Assembly (NCBI GenBank): GCA_023443765.1
Contig: JAEZTA010000098.1
Location: 1 to 9,098, forward strand
Direction: 5' to 3'
From: Bacteroidota bacterium
GTDB taxonomy: Bacteria > Bacteroidota > Bacteroidia > Bacteroidales > Rikenellaceae
DNA length: 9,098 nucleotides
A model generated the notes under the pieces. It was not told the origin of the DNA. It worked only from the letters and a program-made list of their open reading frames with translations, and ran no database searches. Positions 1 to 6,265 of the stretch are shown piece after piece. The stretch's first letter is position 1. Every line of letters starts with the position of its first letter. The translations under genes and the position numbers were made by a program.

Positions 1-78
1 GTAGCCCAGTTCATCGAAGAGCTTGGTGTCGGCATTGCGGATGATCTTGTTGTATTGCTTGAGGTAAATTGTAATCAT
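1..78 (-). CDS. Unrecognised protein, N-terminal 26 residues only (runs off left edge)
   Basis: An open frame on the minus strand begins with ATG at 78 and stays open to the window edge. The visible start is MITIYLKQYNKIIRNADTKL, followed by FDELGY. No motif or signal peptide is recognisable, and 26 residues are too few to assign a family. It lies 68 bases downstream of the MqnA-like gene in the same direction. No clear promoter is visible in that gap, so the two could be co-transcribed. The frame is uninterrupted and the start is followed by a plausible protein composition, so I treat it as a real but unidentified partial gene. Confidence 0.5.
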   Translation of the reverse strand, partial: MITIYLKQYNKIIRNADTKLFDELGY

Positions 79-146
79 AAGACGCTCTCTTAAAGTTCGT
101 GAATCCGTTTACGTGCAGAGAGGCGGACCGCAGCCCGCTAAGCTCT

Positions 147-704
147 TCAGCCGGGATTGGCTCTCGGGGCCACTTTGAGGCCCGAATCCCAGAACTTTTT
201 CAGCGCTTTGTCTTTCTGATTGTCGAAGATGTAGTCGAAATGTGCCAGTTCCCCGTAGGCGCGTCCGGGATCGGCGGCGAAAGCCGATTCGAGGATCGCC
301 TCGTAGCTGTGTTCAAGTCCGTAGGTCAGCGCGTGCTGAAGGGCCTCGACCGTGTCGGGGTCCACGTCGGCATGCGCCACCCAGACGGCGAAGGCGCAGG
401 GGAGTTTCCCGAACGGTTTCCACTCCTTGACGAACACGTCGTCGCTTGTGAGCAGCGCTTCCTTTGCGGCGGGGATGCCTCCGACGCAGTATTCGGTGAC
501 GATGCGCGCTCCGGCCAGCGACGGCACGGCAGCGGCAGGCACCAAGGCGATGTCGGCTTTGTGTTCGGAAAAGGTACGGATTACTTCGGCGGGATCGGAC
601 AACAGTAATTCGGCACGGAGGTTATCTGCGTGCTGAATCCCATAAAGGAATGGCGTCGTACTGAGGCACGACACGACGGCTATACGTGGAACTATGACCA
701 TCAT
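147..704 (-). CDS. MqnA/MqnD-family protein (chorismate dehydratase-like), internally shortened
   Basis: 185 residues. The MqnA family converts chorismate to 3-enolpyruvyl-benzoate, the first step of the futalosine route to menaquinone, using a two-lobed periplasmic-binding-protein-like fold in the cytoplasm. Seen here: the N-terminal stretch RIAVVSCLSTTPFLYGI (residues 7-23) matches the family's VSYLNTKPFLYG signature. ADIALVPAAAVP and a YCVG motif follow (about residues 50-75). The C-terminal half (EWKPFGKLPCAFAVW, then ALTYGLEH) matches the family's end. Between YCVG and the EWK..GLPF-like block, roughly 65 residues of the usual 240-260-residue protein are missing, in frame. The signature is also degenerate (Cys for Tyr, Ser for Asn). 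Known: the missing part forms much of the second lobe around the ligand. Inferred: probably not a working chorismate dehydratase; it is a decaying paralogue or a repurposed one. Met at 704 or 701 could start it; a -7 promoter motif lies just upstream. Confidence 0.75.
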   Translation of the reverse strand: MMVIVPRIAVVSCLSTTPFLYGIQHADNLRAELLLSDPAEVIRTFSEHKADIALVPAAAVPSLAGARIVTEYCVGGIPAAKEALLTSDDVFVKEWKPFGKLPCAFAVWVAHADVDPDTVEALQHALTYGLEHSYEAILESAFAADPGRAYGELAHFDYIFDNQKDKALKKFWDSGLKVAPRANPG

Positions 705-735
705 CCATAAAGGGTAAAACTGTTGGTTTGCGGAA

Positions 736-743
736 CAAAGATA
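736..743 (-). promoter_or_regulatory. Bacteroidetes -7 promoter element upstream of the MqnA-like gene
   Basis: On the minus strand this reads TATCTTTG, an exact match to the Bacteroidetes TAnnTTTG -7 consensus. Transcription would begin near 729, giving a leader of about 25 bases before the ATG at 704. No convincing TTTG-type -33 element is visible at the proper distance, so strength is uncertain. Confidence 0.5.
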
Positions 744-822
744 GGATATATTCCTGAAAAAAGGGAAGAATACGAAAGATTTCTTTTTCGGAACGGCTTC
801 GCAGCCTTGTTGCGAAAGGCGC

Positions 823-853
823 CGCCCCCGAAAACACGGGGTTTCCGGGGGCG
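823..853 (-). terminator. GC-rich hairpin after the GH27 gene (probable transcription terminator)
   Basis: Positions 823-830 (CGCCCCCG) and 846-853 (CGGGGGCG) form a perfect 8-bp GC stem. AAA/TTT pairing can extend it inward past a one-base bulge. It starts 22 bases past the galactosidase stop codon on the minus strand and precedes the promoter of the next minus-strand gene. The run of T after the stem is short (CCTTT), so it may be a weak intrinsic terminator or a 3'-end-protecting hairpin. Confidence 0.55.
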
Positions 854-874
854 GGCGGGGAACAGTCCGCTGGA

Positions 875-2107
875 TCAGTTCTTCTTAACCGGGGTCAGGC
901 GGTAGAGCACCACATCCTCGGCCGGAACGAGCACCTCACGGACGCGGTTTGTGCGGAACGGTTTGCCTCCGGACCAGAGGTCGCGCCCCTGATAGACCAT
1001 TTTGTCGAAATCCGTGGAACGCTGCGAGACTTCCACGTCGGTGAAGCAGAAGCGCTGCCAGTCGATCAGGTAACGGCGCGGTTCCTGCGTGCGATTGAAA
1101 AGGCAGAAAGCCCAGTCGCCGCCGGACAGCGGCTTGAGCCAGATCTCCAGCCCGTTATCCGTTTCGTAGCGAAGGCCCTGTACGCCCAGCGGATCCTGGT
1201 CGATGGCGATCGCTTCCTTGTTGAGCAGGATCTCCGCCGTTTCTTTCGACATGGCGCGGATGTCGTTGCCCAGAATCAGCGGGGCTGCCATCATGCACCA
1301 CATCGTGAAGTGCGCGCGGTCCTGGTTCACCGACATGCCGTTACCGACTTCGAGCATGTCGGGATCGTTCCAGTGGCCCGGTCCGGCATAACGGCGCAGT
1401 CCGGCGTTGGAATCGAGGTTTTCCAGCACGGTGCGGGGTTTCCATGCGCCGGGTTCGGCTTCGATCGGACCCGCGAATACGGCGCCGATATCCCCCGTCG
1501 AACGCCACATGTGGCCGACTTCCGATGCCCATTCCCAGGGTTTGTTGGAGCCCCATTCGCACATCGAGAAGAGAATCGGACGGCCCGCGGCGCGAAGCGC
1601 ATCGCGCATGAGCGTATAGGCCCCTACCGGGTTGATATTTTCATTGTGGCACCAGTCGTATTTCAGGTAGTCGATTCCCCAGCGGGCATACTGGAGGGCA
1701 TCCTGATATTCGTGTCCGAGGCTGCCGAAACGTCCGGCGCAGGTCTTGGGTCCGGCGTCGGAGTAGATACCCAGTTTCAGCCCCCGGGCGTGGATGTAGT
1801 CCGCAAGCGCCTTCATGCCGCCGGGAAAATGTTGCGGGTCGCACTGCGGAAATCCGTCGGCGTCACGATCGGGAGCGTGCCAGCAGTCGTCGATGTTGAT
1901 GTAAACGTATCCGGCGTCGGCAAGGCCCGAAGCGACCAGGGCGTCGGCCATCTCCCGGATCACCCGCTCGTCGACGTTGCAGCCGAATTTGTTCCAGGAG
2001 CTCCAGCCCATCGGAGGGGTTTCGGCAAGACCCTCCCATTTCTGGGCGTGGGAGATCGCCGCACAGCAGAAGGCGGCGCAAAGGAAAAGAAATCGTTTCA
2101 TAATCAT
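875..2107 (-). CDS. Secreted alpha-galactosidase, glycoside hydrolase family 27
   Basis: 410 residues, a normal length for a GH27 enzyme. It removes terminal alpha-linked galactose from plant or host glycans (raffinose-type sugars, galactomannan, glycoconjugates) with retention of configuration. A hydrophobic signal peptide (residues about 3-22, ending SHA before QKW) directs it to the periplasm; there is no lipobox. The catalytic (beta/alpha)8 barrel begins with the GH27 signature PPMGWSSWNKFGC (31-43) and continues with NIDDCW (71-76) and LKLGIYSDAG (110-119). The nucleophile is Asp151 in YLKYDWC and the acid/base Asp206 in WRSTGDIG, by analogy with family members. GHWNDPDML (244-252) is also conserved. 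From about residue 315 a C-terminal beta-sandwich domain follows. Two in-frame ATGs exist (2107 and 2101); the second, giving MKRFLFLCAA, is the more typical signal-peptide start. No sugar transport or regulator gene is adjacent in the window, so it seems to be transcribed alone from the promoter near 2163. The substrate linkage cannot be read from sequence. Confidence 0.95.
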   Translation of the reverse strand: MIMKRFLFLCAAFCCAAISHAQKWEGLAETPPMGWSSWNKFGCNVDERVIREMADALVASGLADAGYVYINIDDCWHAPDRDADGFPQCDPQHFPGGMKALADYIHARGLKLGIYSDAGPKTCAGRFGSLGHEYQDALQYARWGIDYLKYDWCHNENINPVGAYTLMRDALRAAGRPILFSMCEWGSNKPWEWASEVGHMWRSTGDIGAVFAGPIEAEPGAWKPRTVLENLDSNAGLRRYAGPGHWNDPDMLEVGNGMSVNQDRAHFTMWCMMAAPLILGNDIRAMSKETAEILLNKEAIAIDQDPLGVQGLRYETDNGLEIWLKPLSGGDWAFCLFNRTQEPRRYLIDWQRFCFTDVEVSQRSTDFDKMVYQGRDLWSGGKPFRTNRVREVLVPAEDVVLYRLTPVKKN

Positions 2108-2162
2108 TAGTTTGGTTGGTAAATAAATTTATCAAATCATTAGTTGTTTGTAAAGTTTATTA

Positions 2163-2170
2163 CAAATATA
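2163..2170 (-). promoter_or_regulatory. Bacteroidetes -7 promoter element for the GH27 gene
   Basis: The minus strand reads TATATTTG, an exact TAnnTTTG match. It lies 56-62 bases upstream of the possible start codons, in AT-rich DNA. A -33 element is not obvious; the spacer holds an inverted repeat (2180-2204), listed separately. Confidence 0.55.
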
Positions 2171-2179
2171 GTTACTTTC

Positions 2180-2204
2180 ATGGAAATAGGGTTCATTTTT
2201 CCAT
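2180..2204. promoter_or_regulatory. 7-bp inverted repeat in the GH27 promoter spacer (possible operator)
   Basis: ATGGAAA (2180-2186) and TTTCCAT (2198-2204) are perfect reverse complements separated by 11 bases. The pair lies directly upstream of the minus-strand -7 element, between the expected -7 and -33 positions. A dimeric regulator bound there would block RNA polymerase. The placement is seen; the regulatory role is inference, and repeats this short arise by chance in AT-rich DNA. Confidence 0.3.
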
Positions 2205-2230
2205 AAAATGTAGAAAAAGTGCTCCGGGGT

Positions 2231-2263
2231 CTTGACAAGGGGGTATCCGATGTTGTATATTTG
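2231..2263 (+). promoter_or_regulatory. Bacteroidetes housekeeping-type promoter reading toward the phage genes
   Basis: CTTG(AC) at 2231-2236 resembles the -33 TTTG element. After 21 bases from the TTG it is followed by TATATTTG (2256-2263), an exact TAnnTTTG -7 element. Predicted transcription start is about 2268-2271. This is the best promoter in the window. It points rightward with a leader of roughly 245 bases to the first phage ATG at 2516, unless transcription stops earlier as a separate small RNA. Confidence 0.65.
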
Positions 2264-2267
2264 CCGT

Positions 2268-2346
2268 ACAATTCACAGTCAGCCGTCGACGGCAGCAAAG
2301 TTATCAACACATAGAAACAGGTCTGTTTCTGGATTTTGTGAATTGT
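2268..2346 (+). ncRNA. Candidate structured RNA (three-way junction) or nested-palindrome DNA site
   Basis: ACAATTCACA (2268-2277) and TGTGAATTGT (2337-2346) are perfect 10-bp reverse complements that close a 59-base interior. Inside are two more perfect hairpins: GCCGTCGACGGC (2282-2293) and AGAAACA/TGTTTCT (2313-2319/2324-2330, loop GGTC). As RNA this folds as a closing stem with two arms. The 5' strand of the closing stem begins exactly where the upstream promoter should start transcription, and a U-rich stretch (TTATTTTCATTT) follows the 3' strand. That suits either a small RNA of about 80-90 nt or a structured leader of the phage operon. I do not recognise a known RNA family. The alternative is a DNA element (operator, origin or recombination site). 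Confidence 0.35.
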
Positions 2347-2388
2347 TATTTTCATTTATCAACAAATTTTCAACCCATTGTTAACAAT
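2301..2388. other. Cluster of DnaA-box-like nonamers and palindromes
   Basis: TTATCAACA occurs twice in the same orientation (2301-2309 and 2356-2364), one base away from the DnaA-box consensus TTATCCACA. A weaker relative, TTTTCAACC, lies at 2367-2375, and the perfect 12-bp palindrome ATTGTTAACAAT at 2377-2388. The neighbouring 2100-2215 segment is strongly AT-rich. This arrangement resembles a replication-initiation region, but two near-consensus boxes are not enough to call an origin. Confidence 0.25.
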
Positions 2389-2515
2389 CCCGGCGTATCC
2401 CGGGCCCGGATGCGCCGTCCCCTGCTTCTTCCTGCCTTTCAATCTCCGTTTTCCCACCTCTTTTTAGTCGGGTGGGCCTCTCTTTCCCAAGTCTTCATTC
2501 CTTAAAAATCTTTCC
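2389..2515 (+). other. Pyrimidine-rich untranslated stretch before the first phage gene
   Basis: No coding sequence of note. A 10-bp palindrome CCGGGCCCGG sits at 2400-2409. Then comes a C/T-rich run from about 2417 to 2515, with a 6-bp inverted repeat CCCACC/GGTGGG (2453-2458/2471-2476). The hairpin would lie in the leader of the phage transcript. No Shine-Dalgarno sequence precedes the ATG at 2516, as is usual in Bacteroidetes. Confidence 0.4.
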
Positions 2516-3487
2516 ATGCAATTCACACAAATTCCGCAACAGTACGCCCCGCTCGGCGGGGAACTCCGCTATGCCGTCAGCCGGGAGGCGGCCGGAAACA
2601 TCGACATCCGGATCGCCGGGGCCGCCGACGGTGCGCTGCTGGGTGCAAAGCGGTTTGCGGCTGTCGCCGAAGCCTCGTTCGACGTCGCGCCCTATCTCCG
2701 CCGCCAACTCCGGTTTGTTCCCGTGATGGGCGGCACCGGGTTTTACCCTGCCGAAGGCCGAACTGTCACGGCTGTCGTCGAAGCTGCCGGGACGGACGGA
2801 GGAACCGATGCAACGACAGCTCCGGCGCGCACCTTCCTGCCGGGCGCCGAAACCTCCGAAGGGCCGTGCCTGCACACCTCGATGCCGCTCACGCGGCTGA
2901 TTCCGGAAGGAGCCGGCGACGAATTGACGTTGCTGACCGACGGGGCCTGTACCGTGACGGTGACGGCGGAGGCCGGGGATACCACGACGGCCGAGAGCTA
3001 CCGCACGGCTGACGCCGGGCTGCACCTTTTCCGCCTCGACACGCGCGATTTTCAAGGGGCGGAGCGCATAACGGTGGACGCCGGGGTGTGCGGCACGGTG
3101 GTCTATTCCGCAATCCCGGCCTTGCAGGGAGCCGTACGGCTGGCGTGGCGCAGCAACGCGGGGTCGGTCGAGCACTACACCTTTCCCGTGGTGCGGACGA
3201 CGACCATCCGCGCCGGGAGGCAGGAGGCCGAGGGGCGCGAAGGGCGTGTGGTCGTCGCGTCGGACATGGAGCGCGAGATGCTGCTCGCATCGGCCTACGA
3301 GAGCCAGACCGTGCTGGAAGCATTGGCTGAATTGACGACCGCCCCGGAGGTGTGGATCGCCGGGGAGGACGGGTACACGTCGGTAAGCGTTGCGACCGAT
3401 GAGGCGGTGGTCCGCCGCCACGGCACGCTGTGTTGTCTGGAAATCGCCGTTCGTCCCAACCGTAAAATCCGCATGTCATGGAACTGA
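2516..3487 (+). CDS. Phage tail/baseplate-like structural protein, 323 aa
   Basis: 323 residues with no signal peptide, transmembrane segment or known catalytic motif. The composition is beta-rich with many Thr, Val, Gly and Ala, as in phage tail components. Near residues 208-223 the segment RLAWRSNAGSVEHYTF resembles a W-x-N-x-x-G ... Y-x-F pattern I associate with minor tail proteins of Bacteroidetes prophages; that match is from memory, not a search. The first ATG at 2516 is the natural start (MQFTQIPQQYAPLGGELRYA). Its last 10 bases overlap the next gene, whose ATG lies inside ATGTCATGGAACTGA, so translation is probably coupled. It is the first gene after the 2231-2263 promoter. Inferred role: part of the tail tip or baseplate. 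The exact function is unknown. Confidence 0.65.
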   Translation: MQFTQIPQQYAPLGGELRYAVSREAAGNIDIRIAGAADGALLGAKRFAAVAEASFDVAPYLRRQLRFVPVMGGTGFYPAEGRTVTAVVEAAGTDGGTDATTAPARTFLPGAETSEGPCLHTSMPLTRLIPEGAGDELTLLTDGACTVTVTAEAGDTTTAESYRTADAGLHLFRLDTRDFQGAERITVDAGVCGTVVYSAIPALQGAVRLAWRSNAGSVEHYTFPVVRTTTIRAGRQEAEGREGRVVVASDMEREMLLASAYESQTVLEALAELTTAPEVWIAGEDGYTSVSVATDEAVVRRHGTLCCLEIAVRPNRKIRMSWN

Positions 3488-5838
3488 GAATCGACGGAAG
3501 GGTTTGCGACCTGGGTTCGGAGGCTGTTGCCGTGCCCGGTTACGATGCCGCGAAACTTGCGGACGTGGAGGCCTGCCGCGAAGGACGGTCGCTGAAAATC
3601 ACGATTCCCGCAACGCCGTGCAACGACGCGCTCGTAGAGTTTGCCTGCGACCCGCATGCCGCAGGGCGGTTCAACGATGCTCTCCATAGGGCGGAACTGT
3701 CGGCCGAGGGGTCGGTGCTGATCGGGGGAACAGTGCGGCTGCTGGCCGCTTCGGAGATGGGTTACACGCTCGAAATCCGCGACGGAGGGGCCGGGTGGGC
3801 CGAGCGCGCCGCACGAAACATGTTCAACGCGCTGGGCGTGGCGTGGAGCGCCCAGTTGACGCCGACGATGATCGTCGACAGTTGGGCCGACGACTCCCCG
3901 GTGAAGTTCTTCCCCATCTACCGCGACGAATACCGCCAGCAGAACAGCTCCTCGGACCTGCTTCCGGCCGAGCACCTGCTCTCGGTGGAGGACTACCACC
4001 CGTTCCTGCACATCGCTACGCTCGTCGAGCAGATTTTCGACGAGGCGGGGTACGAGGTGAAGAGCCGGTTTTTCGAGTCCGGGTTTTTCCGGTCGCTCTA
4101 CATGAGCGGGGCTTACACCTCGCGCGACACCACGGCGGCGGCCAACCGGATGGGCTTTTCGGCGCGGCGACTGGCTCCGGCGACGGCTTCGGCCAACGAG
4201 CTGGGGCGGGTTGCGGCCAACCCCAGGACCGTCCTCAACTCGGTGGGTAACCTTGTCGACACGGCCACGCCCCAAAGCGTCGACGCCGATGGCGAGGCGG
4301 TCAGCGGGCTTTTCAACAACGGCAACTGCTTCTCGACGGACAACGGCAAGATCGTCTTTACGCCGCCGACCGAAGTGAACGTCGGGTTCGAGTACTACCT
4401 GAAATACACCACCGCCCACCGCATCGTTTCGCGGACGCGGCTCCGGGGATTCGACACGATCTACCTCGGTCCCGGGGCGGAGTTCGTATTCCGGCTGGCG
4501 AACCGTTACAAGGACCTCCGCGACGCCATCGTGCCGAATTTCGGTTACCTCGCGCTGGTTTTCGACCACACGGCCGGGGCGCAGTACCGCCTGACGTACA
4601 CCCGCAACGGCGTGGCGGGGACGACCTGGGCCGATTTTGCGGCCCGTTCGGCGCAGGTCGCCACCCCGTCGTCGGGGACCGTCGCCGACCCCGTGCTGCT
4701 GGTCCGCAGCGGTTCGCAGTGGGTCGCCTATCCGGGCGACTGGGCGCTTTACAACGGCTATATCGGCGAGACGGGCGAAACGACCGTCGAGGTGCGGCTC
4801 CGTACGGCTGCGGAGAGTGTCTCGCCGGCGTCGCCCAGGTATTTTAACCAGATTTACTTCTCGGGGGCCGAGGCCGGGATGGCGCTGACCCTGCACAAGG
4901 AGTGTTCGCTGCGGCCCCGCTTTCTCTCGGCCCCGGGATTCGGGTCGTGGATCGCTTTCGCCGATGTGGCGCAGCTTCGCATCCGGCAGTCGGCGCTGCT
5001 CGAAGCCCTCGGACATCTGTTTAACCTGCGGTTTTACACCGAGGAGGCGACCCGGAGGGTCTGGATCGAGCCGGAAGGGGCGTTTTTCGGGGCGGGGCCC
5101 GAGACGGACTGGAGCGGCAGGACCGACTTTTCACAACCCGTCGAACGGGTGCAGATCGCCCCGGAGATTCACGAAATCCGGACATGGAGGTATCAGGACG
5201 GCGACGGCGCGGTGACGCGTTTCGACGCCGGGGAGGAAACCCCGCTCGGGGCATGGAGCTTTCCGACGGATTCGTATGCGGCGAAGCAGGGCGAAAAAGC
5301 GCTGCGCAACCCGCTCTTCAGCCCTTCGCTCAACAGTTCGGGACACTATCTCAATGCACCTTCGGCGCTGATCCTGCAGGTCGGCGACCGCGATGACGCG
5401 GAGGAGGACGGGACCAACTTCACACCCCGCATCGTCCGTTACGCCGGGTTGCATCCGCTGCCCGGGGGTGAGCGGTGGGGCTATCCGTCGGGCCGGGCCG
5501 AGTATCCGCTCGCAGCGTTCCATTTTGCGGGAGATGCCGCCGAAGCAGGGTTTACGCTCTGCTTCGAGGACCGCGACGGGCAAGAGGGGCTGCACCGCTA
5601 CTACGACCGGCAGGTGCGCCGGGAGGCCGCGCGCGAACGGATCGTCTTCTCGCTGTGCCTCGCGCCCCACGAGTTCGAAGCGCTGCTGACGCCCGGTACG
5701 GGGGCGCCGGACATCCGCTCGGTCTTCCGCATCGACACCGGGGCGGGCGTGGTGCGGGCCGCACTGCACGCCGTCGGCGATTACGACCCCGGGAAAGCCT
5801 CGGTGCGTTGCACGTTCAACCGCCTTTGGGAAGACTGA
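3478..5838 (+). CDS. Large phage tail/baseplate-like protein, 786 aa
   Basis: 786 residues, the largest protein in the window. The N-terminal part carries SLKITIPATPCNDAL (38-52) and RAELSAEGSVLIGGTVRLLA (71-90), a beta-rich module. Then come a short helical segment (WAERAARNMFNALG, 107-120), a conserved-looking block around DYHPFLHIATLVEQIFDEAGY (172-192), and a long mixed middle. The C-terminal third (from about residue 495, LRIRQSALLEALGHLFNLRF) continues to the end without recognisable enzyme motifs. There is no collagen-like repeat, pectate-lyase coil repeat, signal peptide or membrane segment. It overlaps its upstream partner by 10 bases, and its TGA shares one base with the next ATG, so the three genes form one coupled unit. 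I infer a baseplate hub, tail-tip or adsorption component. A Tal-like or receptor-binding role is possible but unproven. Confidence 0.65.
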   Translation: MELRIDGRVCDLGSEAVAVPGYDAAKLADVEACREGRSLKITIPATPCNDALVEFACDPHAAGRFNDALHRAELSAEGSVLIGGTVRLLAASEMGYTLEIRDGGAGWAERAARNMFNALGVAWSAQLTPTMIVDSWADDSPVKFFPIYRDEYRQQNSSSDLLPAEHLLSVEDYHPFLHIATLVEQIFDEAGYEVKSRFFESGFFRSLYMSGAYTSRDTTAAANRMGFSARRLAPATASANELGRVAANPRTVLNSVGNLVDTATPQSVDADGEAVSGLFNNGNCFSTDNGKIVFTPPTEVNVGFEYYLKYTTAHRIVSRTRLRGFDTIYLGPGAEFVFRLANRYKDLRDAIVPNFGYLALVFDHTAGAQYRLTYTRNGVAGTTWADFAARSAQVATPSSGTVADPVLLVRSGSQWVAYPGDWALYNGYIGETGETTVEVRLRTAAESVSPASPRYFNQIYFSGAEAGMALTLHKECSLRPRFLSAPGFGSWIAFADVAQLRIRQSALLEALGHLFNLRFYTEEATRRVWIEPEGAFFGAGPETDWSGRTDFSQPVERVQIAPEIHEIRTWRYQDGDGAVTRFDAGEETPLGAWSFPTDSYAAKQGEKALRNPLFSPSLNSSGHYLNAPSALILQVGDRDDAEEDGTNFTPRIVRYAGLHPLPGGERWGYPSGRAEYPLAAFHFAGDAAEAGFTLCFEDRDGQEGLHRYYDRQVRREAARERIVFSLCLAPHEFEALLTPGTGAPDIRSVFRIDTGAGVVRAALHAVGDYDPGKASVRCTFNRLWED

Positions 5839-6098
5839 TGACGCGGCACGACGAACTACTGGCCGAAGCGGTGCTTCGGGAGGTCCGGGGGCTGACGACC
5901 CGGCAGGCGGTGCTGCGGTTGTTCGAATTGGGGCTGGTCAGCCGCCGGGGCTGCGAACAGCGGGCTATCCGCGACGAGATCGGACGGCTCGAAGCCGAGG
6001 GTATGCCCCGCTGTGAAGCCTTCGAGGCCGCAGCCCTCAAACTCTGCTGCTCCTACGAAAAGGTGCGCAGTGCTTTTTATGACAAAAGAAAACCATAA
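5838..6098 (+). CDS. Small phage-associated protein, 86 aa, predicted helical
   Basis: 86 residues starting at the ATG that overlaps the preceding stop by one base (TGATG), a typical coupled start. The sequence is mostly alpha-helical and charged, with LTTRQAVLRLFELGLVSRRG (19-38) looking like a small helical bundle or winged-helix start. A C-terminal LCCSYEKVRSAFYDKRK motif (69-85) contains two adjacent cysteines. I recall comparable small proteins beside prohead-protease genes in Bacteroidetes prophages, but no function is known to me. It could bind DNA or act as an assembly factor. The same frame stays open further upstream inside the 786-aa gene, but the coupled ATG is the better start. 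It is the last gene before the hairpin at 6131-6147. Confidence 0.7.
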   Translation: MTRHDELLAEAVLREVRGLTTRQAVLRLFELGLVSRRGCEQRAIRDEIGRLEAEGMPRCEAFEAAALKLCCSYEKVRSAFYDKRKP

Positions 6099-6130
6099 TC
6101 GCACCGGTTTTCAACCCGGACGGTTTTATT

Positions 6131-6150
6131 CACGGCTTTTAGCCGTGTTT
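6131..6150 (+). terminator. Short hairpin followed by TTT after the tail-gene unit
   Basis: CACGGCT (6131-6137) and AGCCGTG (6141-6147) form a perfect 7-bp stem with a TTT loop, followed by TTTA. It lies 33 bases past the stop of the 86-aa gene, in the only sizeable gap between the tail-type and head-type genes. The U-tract is short, so termination may be partial, which would attenuate rather than stop read-through. Confidence 0.5.
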
Positions 6151-6164
6151 ACAAGCCTGACCCA

Positions 6165-6182
6165 CCCCCCCCCAAAAAAAAA
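6165..6182 (+). repeat. Homopolymer run C9 followed by A9
   Basis: Nine C (6165-6173) run straight into nine A (6174-6182), preceded by CCCA. The run sits between the hairpin at 6131-6147 and the protease start at 6266, and is bracketed by a 6-bp inverted repeat GCCTGA/TCAGGC (6155-6160/6187-6192). Such runs are prone to replication slippage and to sequencing error. No coding frame crosses it, so a length change would affect only spacing or RNA structure upstream of the protease gene. Confidence 0.8.
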
Positions 6183-6265
6183 CGCCTCAGGCAGGGGCTT
6201 ATTACGACGCAACCGGAATTTTGTCCCGATTGCCGACGAATATTTACATTCAACCTTATCTAATC

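Noticed and set aside
1310..2110. 266-codon open frame on the plus strand opposite the alpha-galactosidase gene
   Set aside because: It is the antisense shadow of a confidently identified GH27 gene in GC-rich DNA. Its translation shows no family resemblance.
2268..2346. Integron attC-like recombination site
   Set aside because: The inverted arms do not carry the GTTRRRY/RYYYAAC core sites, and no integron integrase or cassette is present.
2495..3421. 308-codon minus-strand open frame opposite the first tail-type gene
   Set aside because: Low-complexity Arg/Gly/Pro-rich composition and no promoter or neighbours in that direction.
3295..5016. 573-codon minus-strand open frame opposite the 786-aa phage gene
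   Set aside because: Arg/Gly/Pro-rich translation typical of antisense frames in high-GC genes. The plus-strand genes overlap in a coupled fashion and read as the real ones.
5475..6098. Long form (207 codons) of the 86-aa protein starting inside the 786-aa gene
   Set aside because: The upstream part is an Arg-rich frame shadow. The ATG at 5838 overlapping the stop codon is the natural coupled start.
6184..6265. Promoter for the protease gene (TTTTG near 6219 and TATTTACA near 6241)
   Set aside because: The would-be -7 element matches only part of TAnnTTTG and the spacing is short, so it is too weak to list as a feature.
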